Below are positions 11,901 through 21,871 of a stretch of 64,000 nucleotides of DNA, piece after piece. The stretch is from NCBI GenBank assembly GCA_958510825.1, contig OY294046.1, positions 48,713,794 through 48,777,793 of the forward strand, in the 5' to 3' direction. The notes beneath the pieces were generated by a model, which was not told the DNA's origin, searched no databases, and saw only the letters and a list, made by a program, of their open reading frames with translations. A program made the translations under genes and the position numbers. Within the stretch, counting starts at the first letter, position 1. Each line of letters starts with the position of its first letter. This DNA comes from Brachypterus glaber (Eukaryota > Arthropoda > Insecta > Coleoptera > Kateretidae).

Positions 11901-14900
11901 TCTGATATAGGGACATATACCTTGAAAAACCGACTGGAGCGGGAAGGGTTAATATTTTATAGTAAATTTTGTATTTCGTTGATTTTGCTACAAATATAAA
12001 ACTTATTACGGTATATTAAATCTATCACGGAATGCGCCATATAACGTAATAGGTTTCATACACCGCAATAGGTTTCATCCGCTTACGGAATGTGCTATAT
12101 ACCGTAAGAGTTTACTGTGCCATTTGACTAAAATTTTAAGACAGTAGAAAATAGTTATTTATGGTACTAGTGGCTAAAGTAAGATATTGCCCATGAGAAA
12201 ATTAACCTGGCGTCAGCCAAGCAGGTTAATTTTCGAGAGGGCAATATCGGTTTAGCCATGAGTGCCATACAAGGTTTTATCCAATAAATAGCTTAGGAAT
12301 TCATATTTTTATTAAAAATTTTAATGACATTTACAAGAAAATAATTTGACAAGTGACAGTTGAGTGGGTAAAATAAATAATTATCCACTCTATAAAGTAA
12401 AAGCCACGCAGGGGTTATTATTGAGTTTATCTATTTAAAATAAAGCTGGTAATTGTCTTATTATCTGTATGTATTGGATAAAAACTATTATTATATTTTT
12501 AGCTTTGAGACAAGTAACGGCATAAAGAGACAAGAAGAAGGAAATCTAATCAATGCAAACACAGAGCACGAAGCTGTTGTTGTAAAAGGTTCATATTCTT
12601 ACTATGGCCCAGATGGCGTTGAGTACAAGGTTCACTACACAGCGGACGAAAATGGGTTCCATCCAGAAGGAGACCACTTCAAGGTACCACCATTCGTACC
12701 ATGGGTTCACCACCATGGAGATCAGCCAGTTCAAAATGGAGAAAATATTCAAGGAAACTTTCAGGTAAAATACAAATTCCTTACAAGACAAGTTCTATAT
12801 TTGTCATTGTTGCGTATTAATTAATATCAAGGCGTCCTTTACTTGAAGGACGCCTGGGTAATATGGATTGAAATCTTAAAATAAAGACAGTTAAAGATTA
12901 TAATCTTGACAAATAATATTTTTTTTACTCAATATTAACTTTGCAAGTCATGGAGAGACCTAAATAAGATTTCAAGCTTGTGCTAAGGGCTCTTCTAAAG
13001 AGCATCTCCATTAGTAAAAAAGCATTACCATTTTTCACCTCCGTGCTAAAATTAATTTTTTCCTACGACCTAGTTAGTAGTAAGTGCGTATTTCCCATCC
13101 GTTGCATATGACAACGGATGGGAAGTGACTTTCGGTTGATTTTACATACCTGCTGTTAAAAAATTAGTAAAAGTCAAATACATAACGTCAAACTGGCAAA
13201 CTAATTTTAAGATAACTTTTGCGTTTTTTTTATGTTTAGGTGGCAGGTCGTAGGAAAAATAGTATACGTACCTCCAAATAATTTCAGTGCACATCGAGAG
13301 CCAACTTAGTTTTTAGCTCTCGTGCACTAAAAACTAGGTTCGCGTACTCGTGCGTAATATGCTATTATATTATCAGATTCATTTGCAGCAATCTCAAAAG
13401 TCCCAATATACCAATTTTTACGAAAACTACCTCTTATCCCTCAGGGGTAGATTTAGAACAACTTTATTCTAAGATACAATTTTAGCGACCTCAAAAACCC
13501 AGCATACCAAATTTCAAGAAAACTATATCAGCCCCTCAGGGATGGATGGAGATTTTTTTTATTCTTAGATTCACTTTTAAAGACCTCAAAAACCTATATA
13601 TACAACTTTTTACGAAAATAAAAAAATAATAATAAAACAATAATCCCCAGGGGTGGAGTAAGAAAAAGGTTATTACCAGATTCAGTTTTGTCGTTATATA
13701 CCAATTTTCACGAAAATATTGAAAACATTTAAAAAATATTTACCCCCTCACCCCCGTGTGTGTGGAATTTTTATTATCAGATTAAATTTCAGCATGCTAG
13801 TAACCTCACAGCTTCCTGTATAGTAGGGGTGACCGGGGCTAATTTTCGCACTTTTTATTCAAAATCAGTTTTTTCCTTTATTTTGGTATTTTTTTTTAAT
13901 TGACCTAATGGTAATTTTAGCTGCATGTTTCAGTAATATTATTTAAAGAAAAAACATGGAAAAATTTATAGGGTATTAGAGTTATGTTTTTTTTTGTTAA
14001 GTCTTGAAAATTGCGACAACGTGCCCCATTACGGGGCACGTTGTCGAGGCACTTCGAGTATATTTTTTTGAAGAAATATAAAGGCATTTATAAAAATTAT
14101 AAATAACTAATAAGACATGTGCTTTCCCACAAGCTGATTGTTATCTAACTTTTTACTTTTGTGCCAAAATTTCCAACTTTATAATTAAATAATATTTTTT
14201 TGATTTTTTTTTTAATTTAATATAATTTAATGAACGAATTTATTTGCTATTCGACAAAGTTTCACTTTTTTACACAGTTTTGAATAAAAAAATGCCAAAA
14301 AGGAAATGTTATACCTTGAACATATCTCCAGATCATGCGACAACTAGCCCCAAACCAAATGCGACCACTAGCCCCAGTGGTCAATTTTACGTTATGTATC
14401 AAGTACTTTCTAATTAACGAATAAACACTCCTAAATGACAATATCAACAAATAATATACACCTTAAACTATTATTATACATAAAATTCTCTTATCTTAAT
14501 GCTTTAAATCAGTAACAATAAGAAAAAATATTTACCACAAAAAAATTACTGGGCTCTTTAATTTTTACATTTTTTGGTTTATCTGGATGTTCTTTTAATT
14601 TATTGCATTTAAGTTTACAAATGATAAATGGCACTGTTGTAACGCAGCGGTTAATCTTGGTTTGGCGCAGAAAAATATTTTACTTTTTAAGATATAAGCA
14701 CTTCGACAACTTACCCCTGCGACAACTAGCCCCGGTCACCCCTAATAATATTTTTTTTGTTAAAAATATTGTATTTTCCTTATTTGCCCCCCTTGCCCCA
14801 CCCCAATGTTTACCAAACGCAATCCCGAGCGAGAACTTTTGGTAACATACCTCTATGCCAAATTTAAAGTCTCTAGCTTAAAGCGTTCTTAATTTATCGT

Positions 14901-15343
14901 GCTTATAAGATTTCCCGGACAGAACTATGTATTGGTCGCCCCAAATCGACCGACCGACAATTTTTTTTTCTCGAAATTCATTTATATCGACATAGAACGT
15001 TATAAAAGGCAAAAATAAGAAAACTAAAAATTTGAAAATTTTTGCACGAATCCAAGGCTTTCCCAAAATTTCGAAAATAAAAAAGCAATAAACCTAGATT
15101 TTCTTAAAATATTTTTTTTTAACACGTCAGCAAACAAAATATTTTCTTCAAGCTTACTAAAATGTTCATATTTTATAACTGAACACACTAGGTAGAAGTG
15201 ATCTATTTTTTTACAGTAAAAAAATAAGTTCATTATTGTACGCCGTAACAAAAAGTTAGTTAGCAAAACCACCACTGGCGGCAGCACTCTTGGACTTTGA
15301 TGACAGCCATACTTCAAACTTTCTGTGCAAAAACCTTATAAGG

Positions 15344-15402
<59 letters not shown>

Positions 15403-16343
15403 ATATATATAAATGTAAAATTGATTAAAAATGAAGAAGAAGATATGGTTTATACACCTACAAATCTCTCCGAAATTGCAAATGCTACATTTGACAAGTT
15501 ACCATCGAAATCGCGAAGTGTACGATTTAGCATACAAAAAAAATAAAAAAATGAGCTAAGGAAGGGTTAAGTTTATATCGAAAGGGTTTTATTGGTCAAT
15601 TTTAATAAAACAAACATACTTTATTACTGAATAAATTAAATTCAAAAATTAATATTTAAAAAAATATATATAAGATGCTTGAAGAAAAAATAGTATGTTT
15701 CACTCAGAGGAAAAGTGCATTTTTTTACTCGTCTGTAGTTTCCGGACTCCGCTTCGCGTCATTGGTAATATCACACTAGTAAAAAAAGCTTCACTTTTCC
15801 TCTAAGTAAAACAATATACTATTATTAAAAAAAAAACATTCGCTAAGGGATTAATATTAAGATATTACTAAATATTAATGTACATATGCTTAAAGTATAA
15901 AATTTGTACACATTTAACGTATCTGAAATTCAGACCCTGAATATTCAAGTTATTATTAGCATTATACAATACGCATTTAATAAAATTTTTGAATTTTCAA
16001 CTTCCAGGGTTATGATAGATCCTCCCCATCGCCATCATCTCCTGCTCCATACCCACCTAGATCGTACCCTTCTCCAGGTTCTTTTGGATCAAACAGACCT
16101 GCAGCAGTGCCTCAAAGGACATATGGCAACCCTCCTTCTCTTCAAAACCAATATTTACCCCCCAGCTCGAGCTCTGAATCTGGAAGTGTCTCTGAAATGA
16201 GAATTGAGAAAAGTACGGAGCTAGAAAATCAGGATCAATTTGTCCAGGCGGTTTTAAAACAAATTGATCATGAAAATATTCACGAGGGATCTTCCACACC
16301 GAAATCCACGAGCCAAGGTTATGGAAACACGAGGAGAACGTGA
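8777..16343 (+). CDS. CP1: RR-1 cuticular protein with Pro/Ser-rich tail
   Basis: Join of 8777-8901, 12503-12764 and 16008-16343; the exon with the start codon was not found. The located exons encode 240 residues. The order is a hydrophobic signal-peptide core (LIVAICVIKLSLA, cleavage likely before ENYMPSD), a short N-terminal segment, then an extended Rebers-Riddiford domain of RR-1 type: FETSNGIKRQEEG, VVVKGSYSYYGPDGVEYKVH and YTADENGFHPEGDH. The rest is rich in Pro, Ser and Tyr and ends QGYGNTRRT. RR-1 proteins bind chitin and are typical of soft cuticle. All junctions use GT/AG and keep frame (phases 2 and 0). The tail is much longer than in CP2. By analogy with CP2, the missing exon should carry only a few codons. 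Family is certain; expression stage cannot be told from sequence. Confidence 0.9.
9402..10020. repeat. Dispersed repeat family A, copy 1 (CP1 intron)
   Basis: Several successive lines contain TTATTATCAGATTCACTTT, CAACCTCAAAAACCCCTATA and blocks of CCCC. They are followed by a more conserved tail with GAGCGAGAACTTTTGGTAAC, GCTTAAAGC and GTTATCGTG, a GACCGACCGAC patch, and ACAAGGCTTTCCGAAATTTT. The same order recurs at 12985-15090 and 18333-19167, and in part at 36175-36330. No protein is encoded; the class is unknown. Confidence 0.8.
10021..11792. other. CP1 intron, no gene seen
   Basis: AT-rich intron sequence. A small palindrome around 11112-11170 (GTGTATTAGG against inverted TTAATACAC) resembles the ends of the 12151-12484 element. 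No exon or RNA gene is recognised. Confidence 0.55.
11793..11948. mobile_element. Small piggyBac-like MITE, TTAA-flanked
   Basis: TTAA at 11789-11792 and 11949-11952 flank a 156-base unit with inverted ends: CCCCTTCGGCTCC on the left, GGAGCGGGAAGGG on the right. The termini resemble those of 7186-8157, so the same transposase could have mobilised both; this is inference. Confidence 0.75.
12002..12116. repeat. Small palindromic repeat
   Basis: TTACGGTATATTAAA on the left is inverted as ATATACCGTAA on the right, with internal near-repeats of AATAGGTTTCATNCNCC. It is probably a MITE remnant in the CP1 intron. Confidence 0.5.
12151..12484. mobile_element. Dispersed element B, copy 1, next to CP1 exon 3
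   Basis: The segment matches 31905-32220 as its reverse complement over nearly the whole length. Both copies contain CCTTGTATGGCACTCATGG-type sequence, an internal hairpin around the AAAATTAACCTG inverted pair, and terminal TTGGATAAAA. There is no coding capacity. Its right end stops 18 bases before the exon 3 start, so it supplies sequence just upstream of the acceptor, where a branch point would lie. Confidence 0.85.
12503..12764 (+). CDS. CP1 exon 3 (RR-1 chitin-binding domain)
   Basis: The acceptor AG lies at 12501-12502 and the donor GTAAAA at 12765. The 262-base exon carries the whole conserved RR-1 core, including the G-S-Y-S-Y-Y-G-P-D-G and A-D-E-N-G-F blocks, and a His/Pro-rich extension (PPFVPWVHHHGD). 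It ends in phase 0. A dispersed repeat (12151-12484) ends 18 bases before the exon. Confidence 0.92.
13056..13259. mobile_element. Nested short inverted-repeat element
   Basis: TTTTTCCTACGACCT at the left is inverted as AGGTCGTAGGAAAAA type sequence at the right. A perfect inner hairpin, CCCATCCGTTG against CAACGGATGGG, lies at 13097-13122. The element interrupts family A. Confidence 0.65.
13260..13375. mobile_element. Nested short palindromic element
   Basis: The ends ATAGTATACG and CGTAATATGCTAT are imperfect inverted copies, with an inner pair CGAGAGCCAACTTAGTTTTTAG against AGCTCTCG-containing sequence. It follows directly after the preceding element and before family A resumes with TTATCAGATTCA. 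Confidence 0.5.
13826..14742. mobile_element. TA-flanked element with GACAACTAGCCCC motifs
   Basis: The ends are inverted: GGGGTGACCGGGGCTA left, TAGCCCCGGTCACCCC right. Each is bordered by TA (13824-13825 and 14743-14744), as in Tc1/mariner insertions. Inside are repeated C(G)ACAACTAGCCCC-like words and a strong hairpin, GACAACGTGCCCC against GGGGCACGTTGTC, near 14016-14048. No transposase frame survives. It sits in family A copy 2. Confidence 0.8.
15345..15410. repeat. TA microsatellite
   Basis: Almost pure TA dinucleotide run with one TTA interruption. The Tyr-Ile frame read through it is an artefact. Confidence 0.95.
15691..15823. mobile_element. Palindromic MITE in CP1 last intron
   Basis: The left sequence TTTCACTCAGAGGAAAAGTG pairs with the right sequence CACTTTTCCTCTAAGTAAAA, and TAGTATG pairs with ATACTA at the extremes. 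The centre holds TCCGGACTCCGCTTCGCGTC. Similar GC-rich centres flanked by hairpin arms occur at 22551-22695 and 42175-42270. Confidence 0.7.
16008..16343 (+). CDS. CP1 exon 4 (Pro/Ser/Tyr-rich C-terminus)
   Basis: The acceptor AG is at 16006-16007 and the TGA stop at 16341-16343. The 336-base exon encodes 111 residues starting GYDRSSPSPSSPAPYPPRSY and ending in a more charged stretch. Its low-complexity composition fits a structural cuticle tail. Its length and continuous frame next to a correct-phase acceptor argue for a real exon. Confidence 0.82.
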   Translation, partial: GYDRSSPSPSSPAPYPPRSYPSPGSFGSNRPAAVPQRTYGNPPSLQNQYLPPSSSSESGSVSEMRIEKSTELENQDQFVQAVLKQIDHENIHEGSSTPKSTSQGYGNTRRT

Positions 16344-16620
16344 TATTTTTTATGAGTAAAATATTTTTTCTATTTGCGTTTCATACTGAAGTCATTATGA
16401 CACCAAATTAGTTTAAAAATGAGTATCGTAAAGATGCCGAAAACAGGGTTATTTTACTTCTATTAGTTGGTAAAAAACAATAGATTTTACTGATTTTCTT
16501 GAAATATCAACCTTATTTGTTACATTTACTTAGGGCTTAGGACCAAATTATTATTGTCCCAAGGGCCATTAGGGCCGAATTATAATTGATATCTATCAAT
16601 TATAATTGATATTTATAATT

Positions 16621-16767
16621 ATTAGGCTGGGTTTATCAAAGTGCAGCTAAATTTAGCTGACACGTAATAACCGTAGCAACTCCAACCAAAATCCAGAATT
16701 TGCTCTTAACTGAGACTTTATCTTTTAGATAAGGTTTTAACTGTACACTGATAAACTGGGCCTTAAT
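16621..16767. mobile_element. Short inverted-repeat element after CP1 stop
   Basis: ATTAGGCTGGGTTTATCA at the left is inverted as TGATAAACTGGGCCTTAAT type sequence at the right. It lies about 280 bases past the CP1 stop codon and so could be within the 3' untranslated region. Confidence 0.6.
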
Positions 16768-18136
16768 GCTGAAATATAACAGAAGGATAAAGTCTCGGTT
16801 AACTTTGAATAAACCAATTGCAAATTGAGATTCTGACGCTAACAGTCAAATTATTCTAACAAGTACTTTAACAATATATTAATAATCTGGGTTAATCTTT
16901 TATCTCCGTTTTTTTTTTTTTAATTTTAATTGATCATCTTTTATATAAAGTTCCTAATAAATAACTGGAGAAGAAAAGTTTGGAATAATAATTATAATTG
17001 GAATAAGTAAATAAGAAAATTTAAAATCAATTTCCTATTTACCAACTAAAAAACACAAAAACGATGCACAGATAGAAAAAAAAATGGTCATTTTGATAGT
17101 ATTATTTGTTATTATTTGTTATTTTATTTAACTGTTGTAATTTTTTATATAGTTTATTATTTAAAATTTTATTGTTTTAATGGTACACCTACCCAGTCTT
17201 TATTTACAGGGACCTCCAAAATATAAATTTTAAGCTGGGGCCGGATTTACCCAAGCTGCTATCCTAGGCCCTATACTAGTGTCAGTTCAGTCATCCTATT
17301 TTGTACTACTTGAAAGTAAAATCTAGGCCTATTTTAATTTAGAAATATAAACTGTTTTACTTGAGCAACGTCTAAGTTTTTGCTGTTTCGTATTTGTTCA
17401 TAAAAACATTGAGTTAGAGGGCACTTCCACCTTCAAATTTTAAAAATATTTTGTTTTTAAACATTTTTTTTATATATCAAGAAAAAAGATATCATTGTGG
17501 AATGTTGTAGATATGTTTATTTATATTTAAAGAATACATTTTGTTTTAGATTTTTAAAGTGCCGTTTTTTGATATGAAATTTTTTTGAAAAAAAAAACAT
17601 CAAAAAACGGTGGTCTACATTATTCCGGAAGTTTGGACCGACTAAAGAAAAAAAAAACTAAATATTATTCAGTATTGAAGTCGCTATAGTCCTATCTAGA
17701 TTTATTTTTGGCCAAAAAATAACCAAATGGCAGACGTTTTTCTTGAAAATTATTTAATTTTTTTTAACAACGTAGTTGATCCAAACGGCCGGAATTATGG
17801 CGATCACCCTTATCTGATGTTTTTTTCAAAAAAAAAAAAAAAAAATTGCAAAAAATGTCACTTTAAAAATCTATTTTATTTTTGGATTCTTTAATTATGA
17901 ATAAACATACTTACAAAACACAATGATAAACCCCTTAAACCAGTAAAATACTTGATAATTCTTTTACCGCGGAATTTACTGAACATCAGGATTAAAAATA
18001 AATTTGACCACAAAATAGGATATCTACCCGGAAATGTTAAGCACGACAAAATTGAATATTGTACTGTAACAATATCTGATTCACGATAAGATCTGAACAG
18101 AAAATGAAGTATGGTTCCGTAGCATTTGCTTGCTCA
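16768..18136. other. Intergenic DNA, no gene seen
   Basis: AT-rich sequence. Around 17565-17830 there is loose inverted similarity (GCCGTTTTTTGAT and the TCCGGAAGTTTGGACC region against GATCCAAACGGCCGGAATT), suggesting an old foldback remnant. No coding content was recognised. Confidence 0.5.
16956..16961 (+). promoter_or_regulatory. Possible CP1 polyadenylation signal
   Basis: This AATAAA lies about 610 bases after the CP1 stop. It is the first clean hexamer I noticed downstream, but AATAAA is frequent by chance in DNA this AT-rich. Confidence 0.3.
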
Positions 18137-18332
18137 TCAATAACACAGGACCACAAAAAAATAAAGTTAGTTTTTCATATTCCAGACTATATTTTTTTCT
18201 ACGTATTTTTGGGTGCTGAAAACGAATATGACAAAAAAAAATCTTGACCCTCAAAATCTTGAGAAATAGCGCACAATGTTTTTTTTTGGTATGCATTTGA
18301 AGCCGAAAGAAAAATCTCTAGATAAAAAAATA

Positions 18333-19167
18333 CACTGCCCAGTAAAAGAGCCTTCCCGTTTTACATCTCCGAACGTGATATGGATTTTTTATTATCAGAT
18401 TCACTTTTAGCAACCTTAAAAATATACCAATTTTCACGAAATCTACCCCCCCCCTCAGGGGGTGAAATTAGAAAAATTTTATTATCAGATTCATATTCGT
18501 CGACCCCAAAAACCCCTATTTACCAATTTTAAAGAAAATATTGAAAATTTTTAAAAATATTTAGCCCCTCTACCCCTCGGGAATGGAGTTAAAAAAAATT
18601 ATTATTACATTCAATTTCAGCAACCTCAAAAACCCCTATATATCAATTTTCTATTTTTTCTAAAAAAAATGTAATTTTCGCCATTTGCCCCCCTTGCTGC
18701 ACCCCAATGTTCACCAAAAATAATCCCGAGCGAGAACTTTTGGTAACATACCTGTATGTAAAGACATTTTTGTTGAGGAGTGCCTTTTACAGTATGGATA
18801 AATTTTTAGATCTGAATCTTGAAAGTGAGATTTTTTAAAATGTTTATCATTAATTGTTTTTATATTGTACTAATTATGTATCTTAACTATTTTAATTATT
18901 TTTAAAATATTTGACGTGTGTAAACTTTGTATCACAAATAAATAAATTATGCCAAATTTCAAGTATCTAGCTTAAAGCGTTCTTAAGTTATCGTGCTCAC
19001 AAGATTTCCCGGACCGACCGATCGACAATATTTTTTTTTTGCTTGAAATTGATTTATATCGACATAAAACGGCCTAAAACGCAAAAATATGCAAAAAAAA
19101 TTGAAAATTTTTGCACAAATACAAGGCTATCCGAAATTTTGAAAATTTTCAAAATGGGAAAGCAATA
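18333..19167. repeat. Dispersed repeat family A, copy 3
   Basis: It has the TTATCAGATTCAC lines, CCCC blocks, GAGCGAGAACTTTTGGTAAC, the GACCGACCGATCGAC patch and the AAGGCTATCCGAAATTTTG tail. It splits the left arm of the surrounding inverted repeat and is itself split by a retroelement end (18759-18947). Confidence 0.8.
18759..18947 (+). mobile_element. 5'-truncated non-LTR retroelement 3' end
   Basis: This 189-base segment interrupts the ACCTGTATGCCAAATTTCAAG sequence found uninterrupted in other family A copies. It is bordered by a TATG duplication (18755-18758 and 18948-18951) and ends in CAAATAAATAAAT, as expected of LINE or SINE 3' termini. No coding part remains. Confidence 0.75.
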
Positions 19168-19450
19168 TTTCTAAATAAACACCTCGATAAACACGATGTA
19201 TGAAAATATTCCTAAATAAACACGATTTATGTCATTATTTGCAGATTTTAAATATCTACCCTAAATAGATAATTTTTTATAGGGCCACAAAGCTTAAATA
19301 TAACACTTTTTTCGTGTTTTTCCGATATATTTTATTAAAAAATTTATATAAATAATATAGATACAGCCAAAAATGTCTATCTTTAATACTTCTACATACC
19401 TATGCTTTATAAAAAAATTACATTTTTTATCTTCAGTTGTGGACAGAACC

Positions 19451-20335
19451 GGGGGGATTTAACGTTGCACATGACATAAGAAATATCATAAAATGTCTGA
19501 TACCCTTAACCAGACTATTTTATTCAAGCTTTTTTTTTAGCGATTTAAACAAATTTGACAATAAAAGACCTCCCTGATCCCATATTTTTTTAAAACCACT
19601 CATAGTGGAAACGTTTTATCATAAATCTGGTAAAAATCGAAAATAATCTTTTTTTGCAAAACTGGTAAACATGCGTTTTGAGGTTGTTAATTTTAAAAAT
19701 AGTAATACATTTTTAATATGGTGGACAAAAATAATTATGGTCTGTTTTTTCAAGCAAGATAGTAAATTAAAAATCGCACAGTATTTTTACAACTGGTTTG
19801 AATAGTATAGGTTTGTGTAAAGAATATAGTTATATTTTATCAAATAAACTACGCAGTATATTCGCACATCCAATATTCGAATCTGTTTTAGAAATATTCA
19901 CTGTGCGATTTTTAATTTCCTATGTTGCTTGAAGAAACAGAACATAGTTATAATTAGATTTTTTTTTTTATAAAAATATTTATCTATACATAGTTTCCGA
20001 TTTTAACATTTTAATTTTACGGGATAGCATTATTACACTTTTTGTTTCTTTCCTAATGAAAATTAAAATAGTGCTGTTTAAGTATTACGTAACGCACTTT
20101 TTGGTCAATGTTGACCCCCTCCGACCCCCTGCTGAAACACTGTAAAATGTTATGTTTTTACCAGCTCTATGATATCCTTTTCCACTGTGGGTGTGATTTT
20201 AAAACAAATTATGGATCAGGGAGATATAATATTGTCAAATTTGTTTGGACTAAAAAAACTTGAGAAAAACAGTCTGGTTTGGACTTCCAGATAATTGTAT
20301 GATATTTCTTTTGACATGTGCAACGTTAAACCCAC
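19451..20335. mobile_element. Foldback element, arms about 190-350 bp
   Basis: GATTTAACGTTGCACATG on the left is inverted as CATGTGCAACGTTAAAC on the right. Pairing continues through the AAATTTGACAAT, CCCTGATCC and CCACTCATAGTGG region. An inner pair (TAAATTAAAAATCGCACAGT against ACTGTGCGATTTTTAATTTC) brings the arms close to the centre near 19840. No reading frame. Confidence 0.8.
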
Positions 20336-20405
20336 TCCAAACTCTCTACCACTAGACATAAAAATTATGTAATTATATTATAAAGTAGTATAGTATAGTA
20401 ACAGA

Positions 20406-20411
20406 TTTATT
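20406..20411 (-). promoter_or_regulatory. Polyadenylation signal downstream of USP fragment
   Basis: AATAAA on the minus strand about 110 bases after the USP stop codon. It is consistent with a captured native 3' untranslated region, though chance occurrence is easy here. Confidence 0.4.
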
Positions 20412-20520
20412 TTACAATAAAATTAATAGAAATATACATATTAATTAAAAAAAAATAATTAACATTCAAGTAACAAATAAAAGTAACAAATAAGTAAAAA
20501 AAAAAAAGAAATAAATAAAC

Positions 20521-21018
20521 TCAAGTATATGATTTTTGACTTTCTTGTTCGTACAATAATATGTAAGCATTCCCTGATACGATGGATGTTGGTGAAATTG
20601 AAGATACCCTAGAGTCGTTGTATTCGTGCCACGTATGATTATAGGGATGTTTACAATAGGCGGTGTAGTGTCCGCTATACGTGGTACCACTGTGATTTGA
20701 AATGGCGTATAAGTTGTATTTGGAGGGTGCAACGGACTCTGCTGCATAATTGCTCATATCTAATTCTTCTAGGGGGAAGTCTACGGTGACTTTGAGCTTA
20801 CTTTGAAACTGTGTCATCGGGGAGAAGCGTTTAAGGTGAATTACTAATATTTTTGGGAATTTTTGAATGCTAAAGAATTTTGTGCATTTTCTGCGCTTTT
20901 TGCATTTTGAACATGTAGGTTTTTCATCACCGTCCAACGATTCTTCCCGTGTGAAGGATTCCAAACAATGTGATAAACTTAATTGACCGGTGTGTTGTAT
21001 AGTATAGTAGTATAACAT
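20521..21018 (-). pseudogene. USP2-type ubiquitin-specific protease, C-terminal fragment
   Basis: The frame gives about 150 residues strongly resembling the C-terminal catalytic region of USP2/USP21-type deubiquitinases, which cleave ubiquitin from proteins. Visible are the zinc-ribbon pair CSKC after DGDEKPT, FSIQKFPKILVIHLKRFS, the catalytic His box NHSGTTYSGHYTAYC, and WHEYNDSRVS with the Asn/Asp of the triad. The catalytic Cys box, first zinc-binding CxxC and all upstream parts are missing, and no upstream exon was found on the minus strand to 22100. No splice acceptor directly precedes the homology start (GQLSLSHCLESF, near 21005). The frame has no stops and ends in TGA, so the piece is young or under constraint. 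Alternatives: last exon of a real gene, or a partial retrocopy. Confidence 0.75.
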
Positions 21019-21360
21019 ATATAAATTTATCGCTGTATCTGTATTATTTATATAAAATTTTTAATAAAATATATCGAAAAAACACGAAAAAAGTACTATA
21101 TTTGGAATTTGTGGCCCTGTCAAAAAGTAACTAGGGTAGACATTAAAAATCTGCAAGTAATGTCATGAATCATTTTTATTTAGCAATATTTCTATATTTT
21201 TTCTTTTTTTAATCAAGCAGATTTTTTTTTGGCCTTGAATGCATACAAAAAAAAACCATTGTGCGGTATATGTAAAGAATTTTTTTAATTGCCATATTCG
21301 TTTTCAGCGCCTAAAAATACGTAGAAAGAATACAGTCTGGTTTGTGGTCCTGTGTAATTT

Positions 21361-21869
21361 GTATTGGATTTCTGTGGTTAGATAATACAATTTATTAGAT
21401 AAAAGATAAAGTTTAAAGTTACAATTCGTGTTCTTATTAAATAAATTTCGTGGGATATAGGCCAATAAGGAGGCGTTTAGTTTAGAAGACGGGTACCTGG
21501 TCTACACTCTGCCTGTCTCCTTCCTTAGTATTGAGAAAAAAGGAGCGTAAACCCGGTCACTCGTCTTGGAAGCAAAACGTCCCCTAAAGGTCTTAATTTT
21601 TAACAAGCAAAAACACTTGAAAAAAGCAATGAAAATTTTACAATTTGTTTTTGTTAAAGCAAGACTTTCCTTGGTGAAAGTAAAATAAGCAAAGGCAAAT
21701 GCAACCAAAGATTTGAGTAACTATATATATACTATTAAACCTTTATATTTTAAAAGAATATAAAAATGGTAAATCAGTTTAATAAGTATATTTTAATTTA
21801 AAAGTTTTAACTTTATAAATAAGTTAACAAAAAAACTTAAATCCCAGGTAAAACATCCCAGTATATATA
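21361..21869. other. Intergenic DNA, no gene seen
   Basis: The sequence near 21400-21445 (GATAAAGTTTAAAGTTACAA followed by ATTAAATAAATT) resembles a retroelement 3' end but lacks a clear duplication. The minus-strand frame at 21502-21708 matches nothing I know. Confidence 0.5.
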
Positions 21870-21871
21870 TA

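Larger units (their letters stand above)
12985..15090. repeat. Dispersed repeat family A, copy 2, interrupted
   Basis: Same landmarks as the copy at 9402-10020: CACCTCCGTGC start, repeated TTATCAGATTCA lines, GAGCGAGAACTTTTGGTAAC near 14829, and AAGGCTTTCCCAAAATTTCG tail. It is expanded by three insertions (13056-13259, 13260-13375 and 13826-14742). It lies in the last CP1 intron. Confidence 0.8.
18137..21360. mobile_element. Composite element carrying a USP fragment between inverted arms
   Basis: The right arm (about 21034-21360) matches, inverted, two left segments: 18137-18332 (sharing ACACAGGACCACAAA, CTACGTATTTTTGGG and GCATTTGAAGCC-type blocks) and 19168-19375 (sharing GTCATTATTTGCAGATTTT, GGGCCACAAA and CGTGTTTTT). 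The left arm is split by a family A insertion. Between the arms lie a smaller foldback (19451-20335) and, on the minus strand, the C-terminal end of a USP2-type ubiquitin protease. Reading: an old inverted-repeat transposon or segmental inversion that captured host sequence, later hit by other repeats. No transposase was seen. Confidence 0.65.

Noticed and set aside
12591..12791. Minus-strand frame opposite CP1 exon 3
   Set aside because: Shadow of the conserved cuticular exon on the other strand.
15325..15546. Plus-strand frame with long Tyr-Ile repeat
   Set aside because: It reads through a TA microsatellite; the rest resembles nothing known.
20466..20747. Second minus-strand frame over the USP fragment
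   Set aside because: It is an alternative frame of the same DNA; the USP homology is in the 20521-21018 frame.
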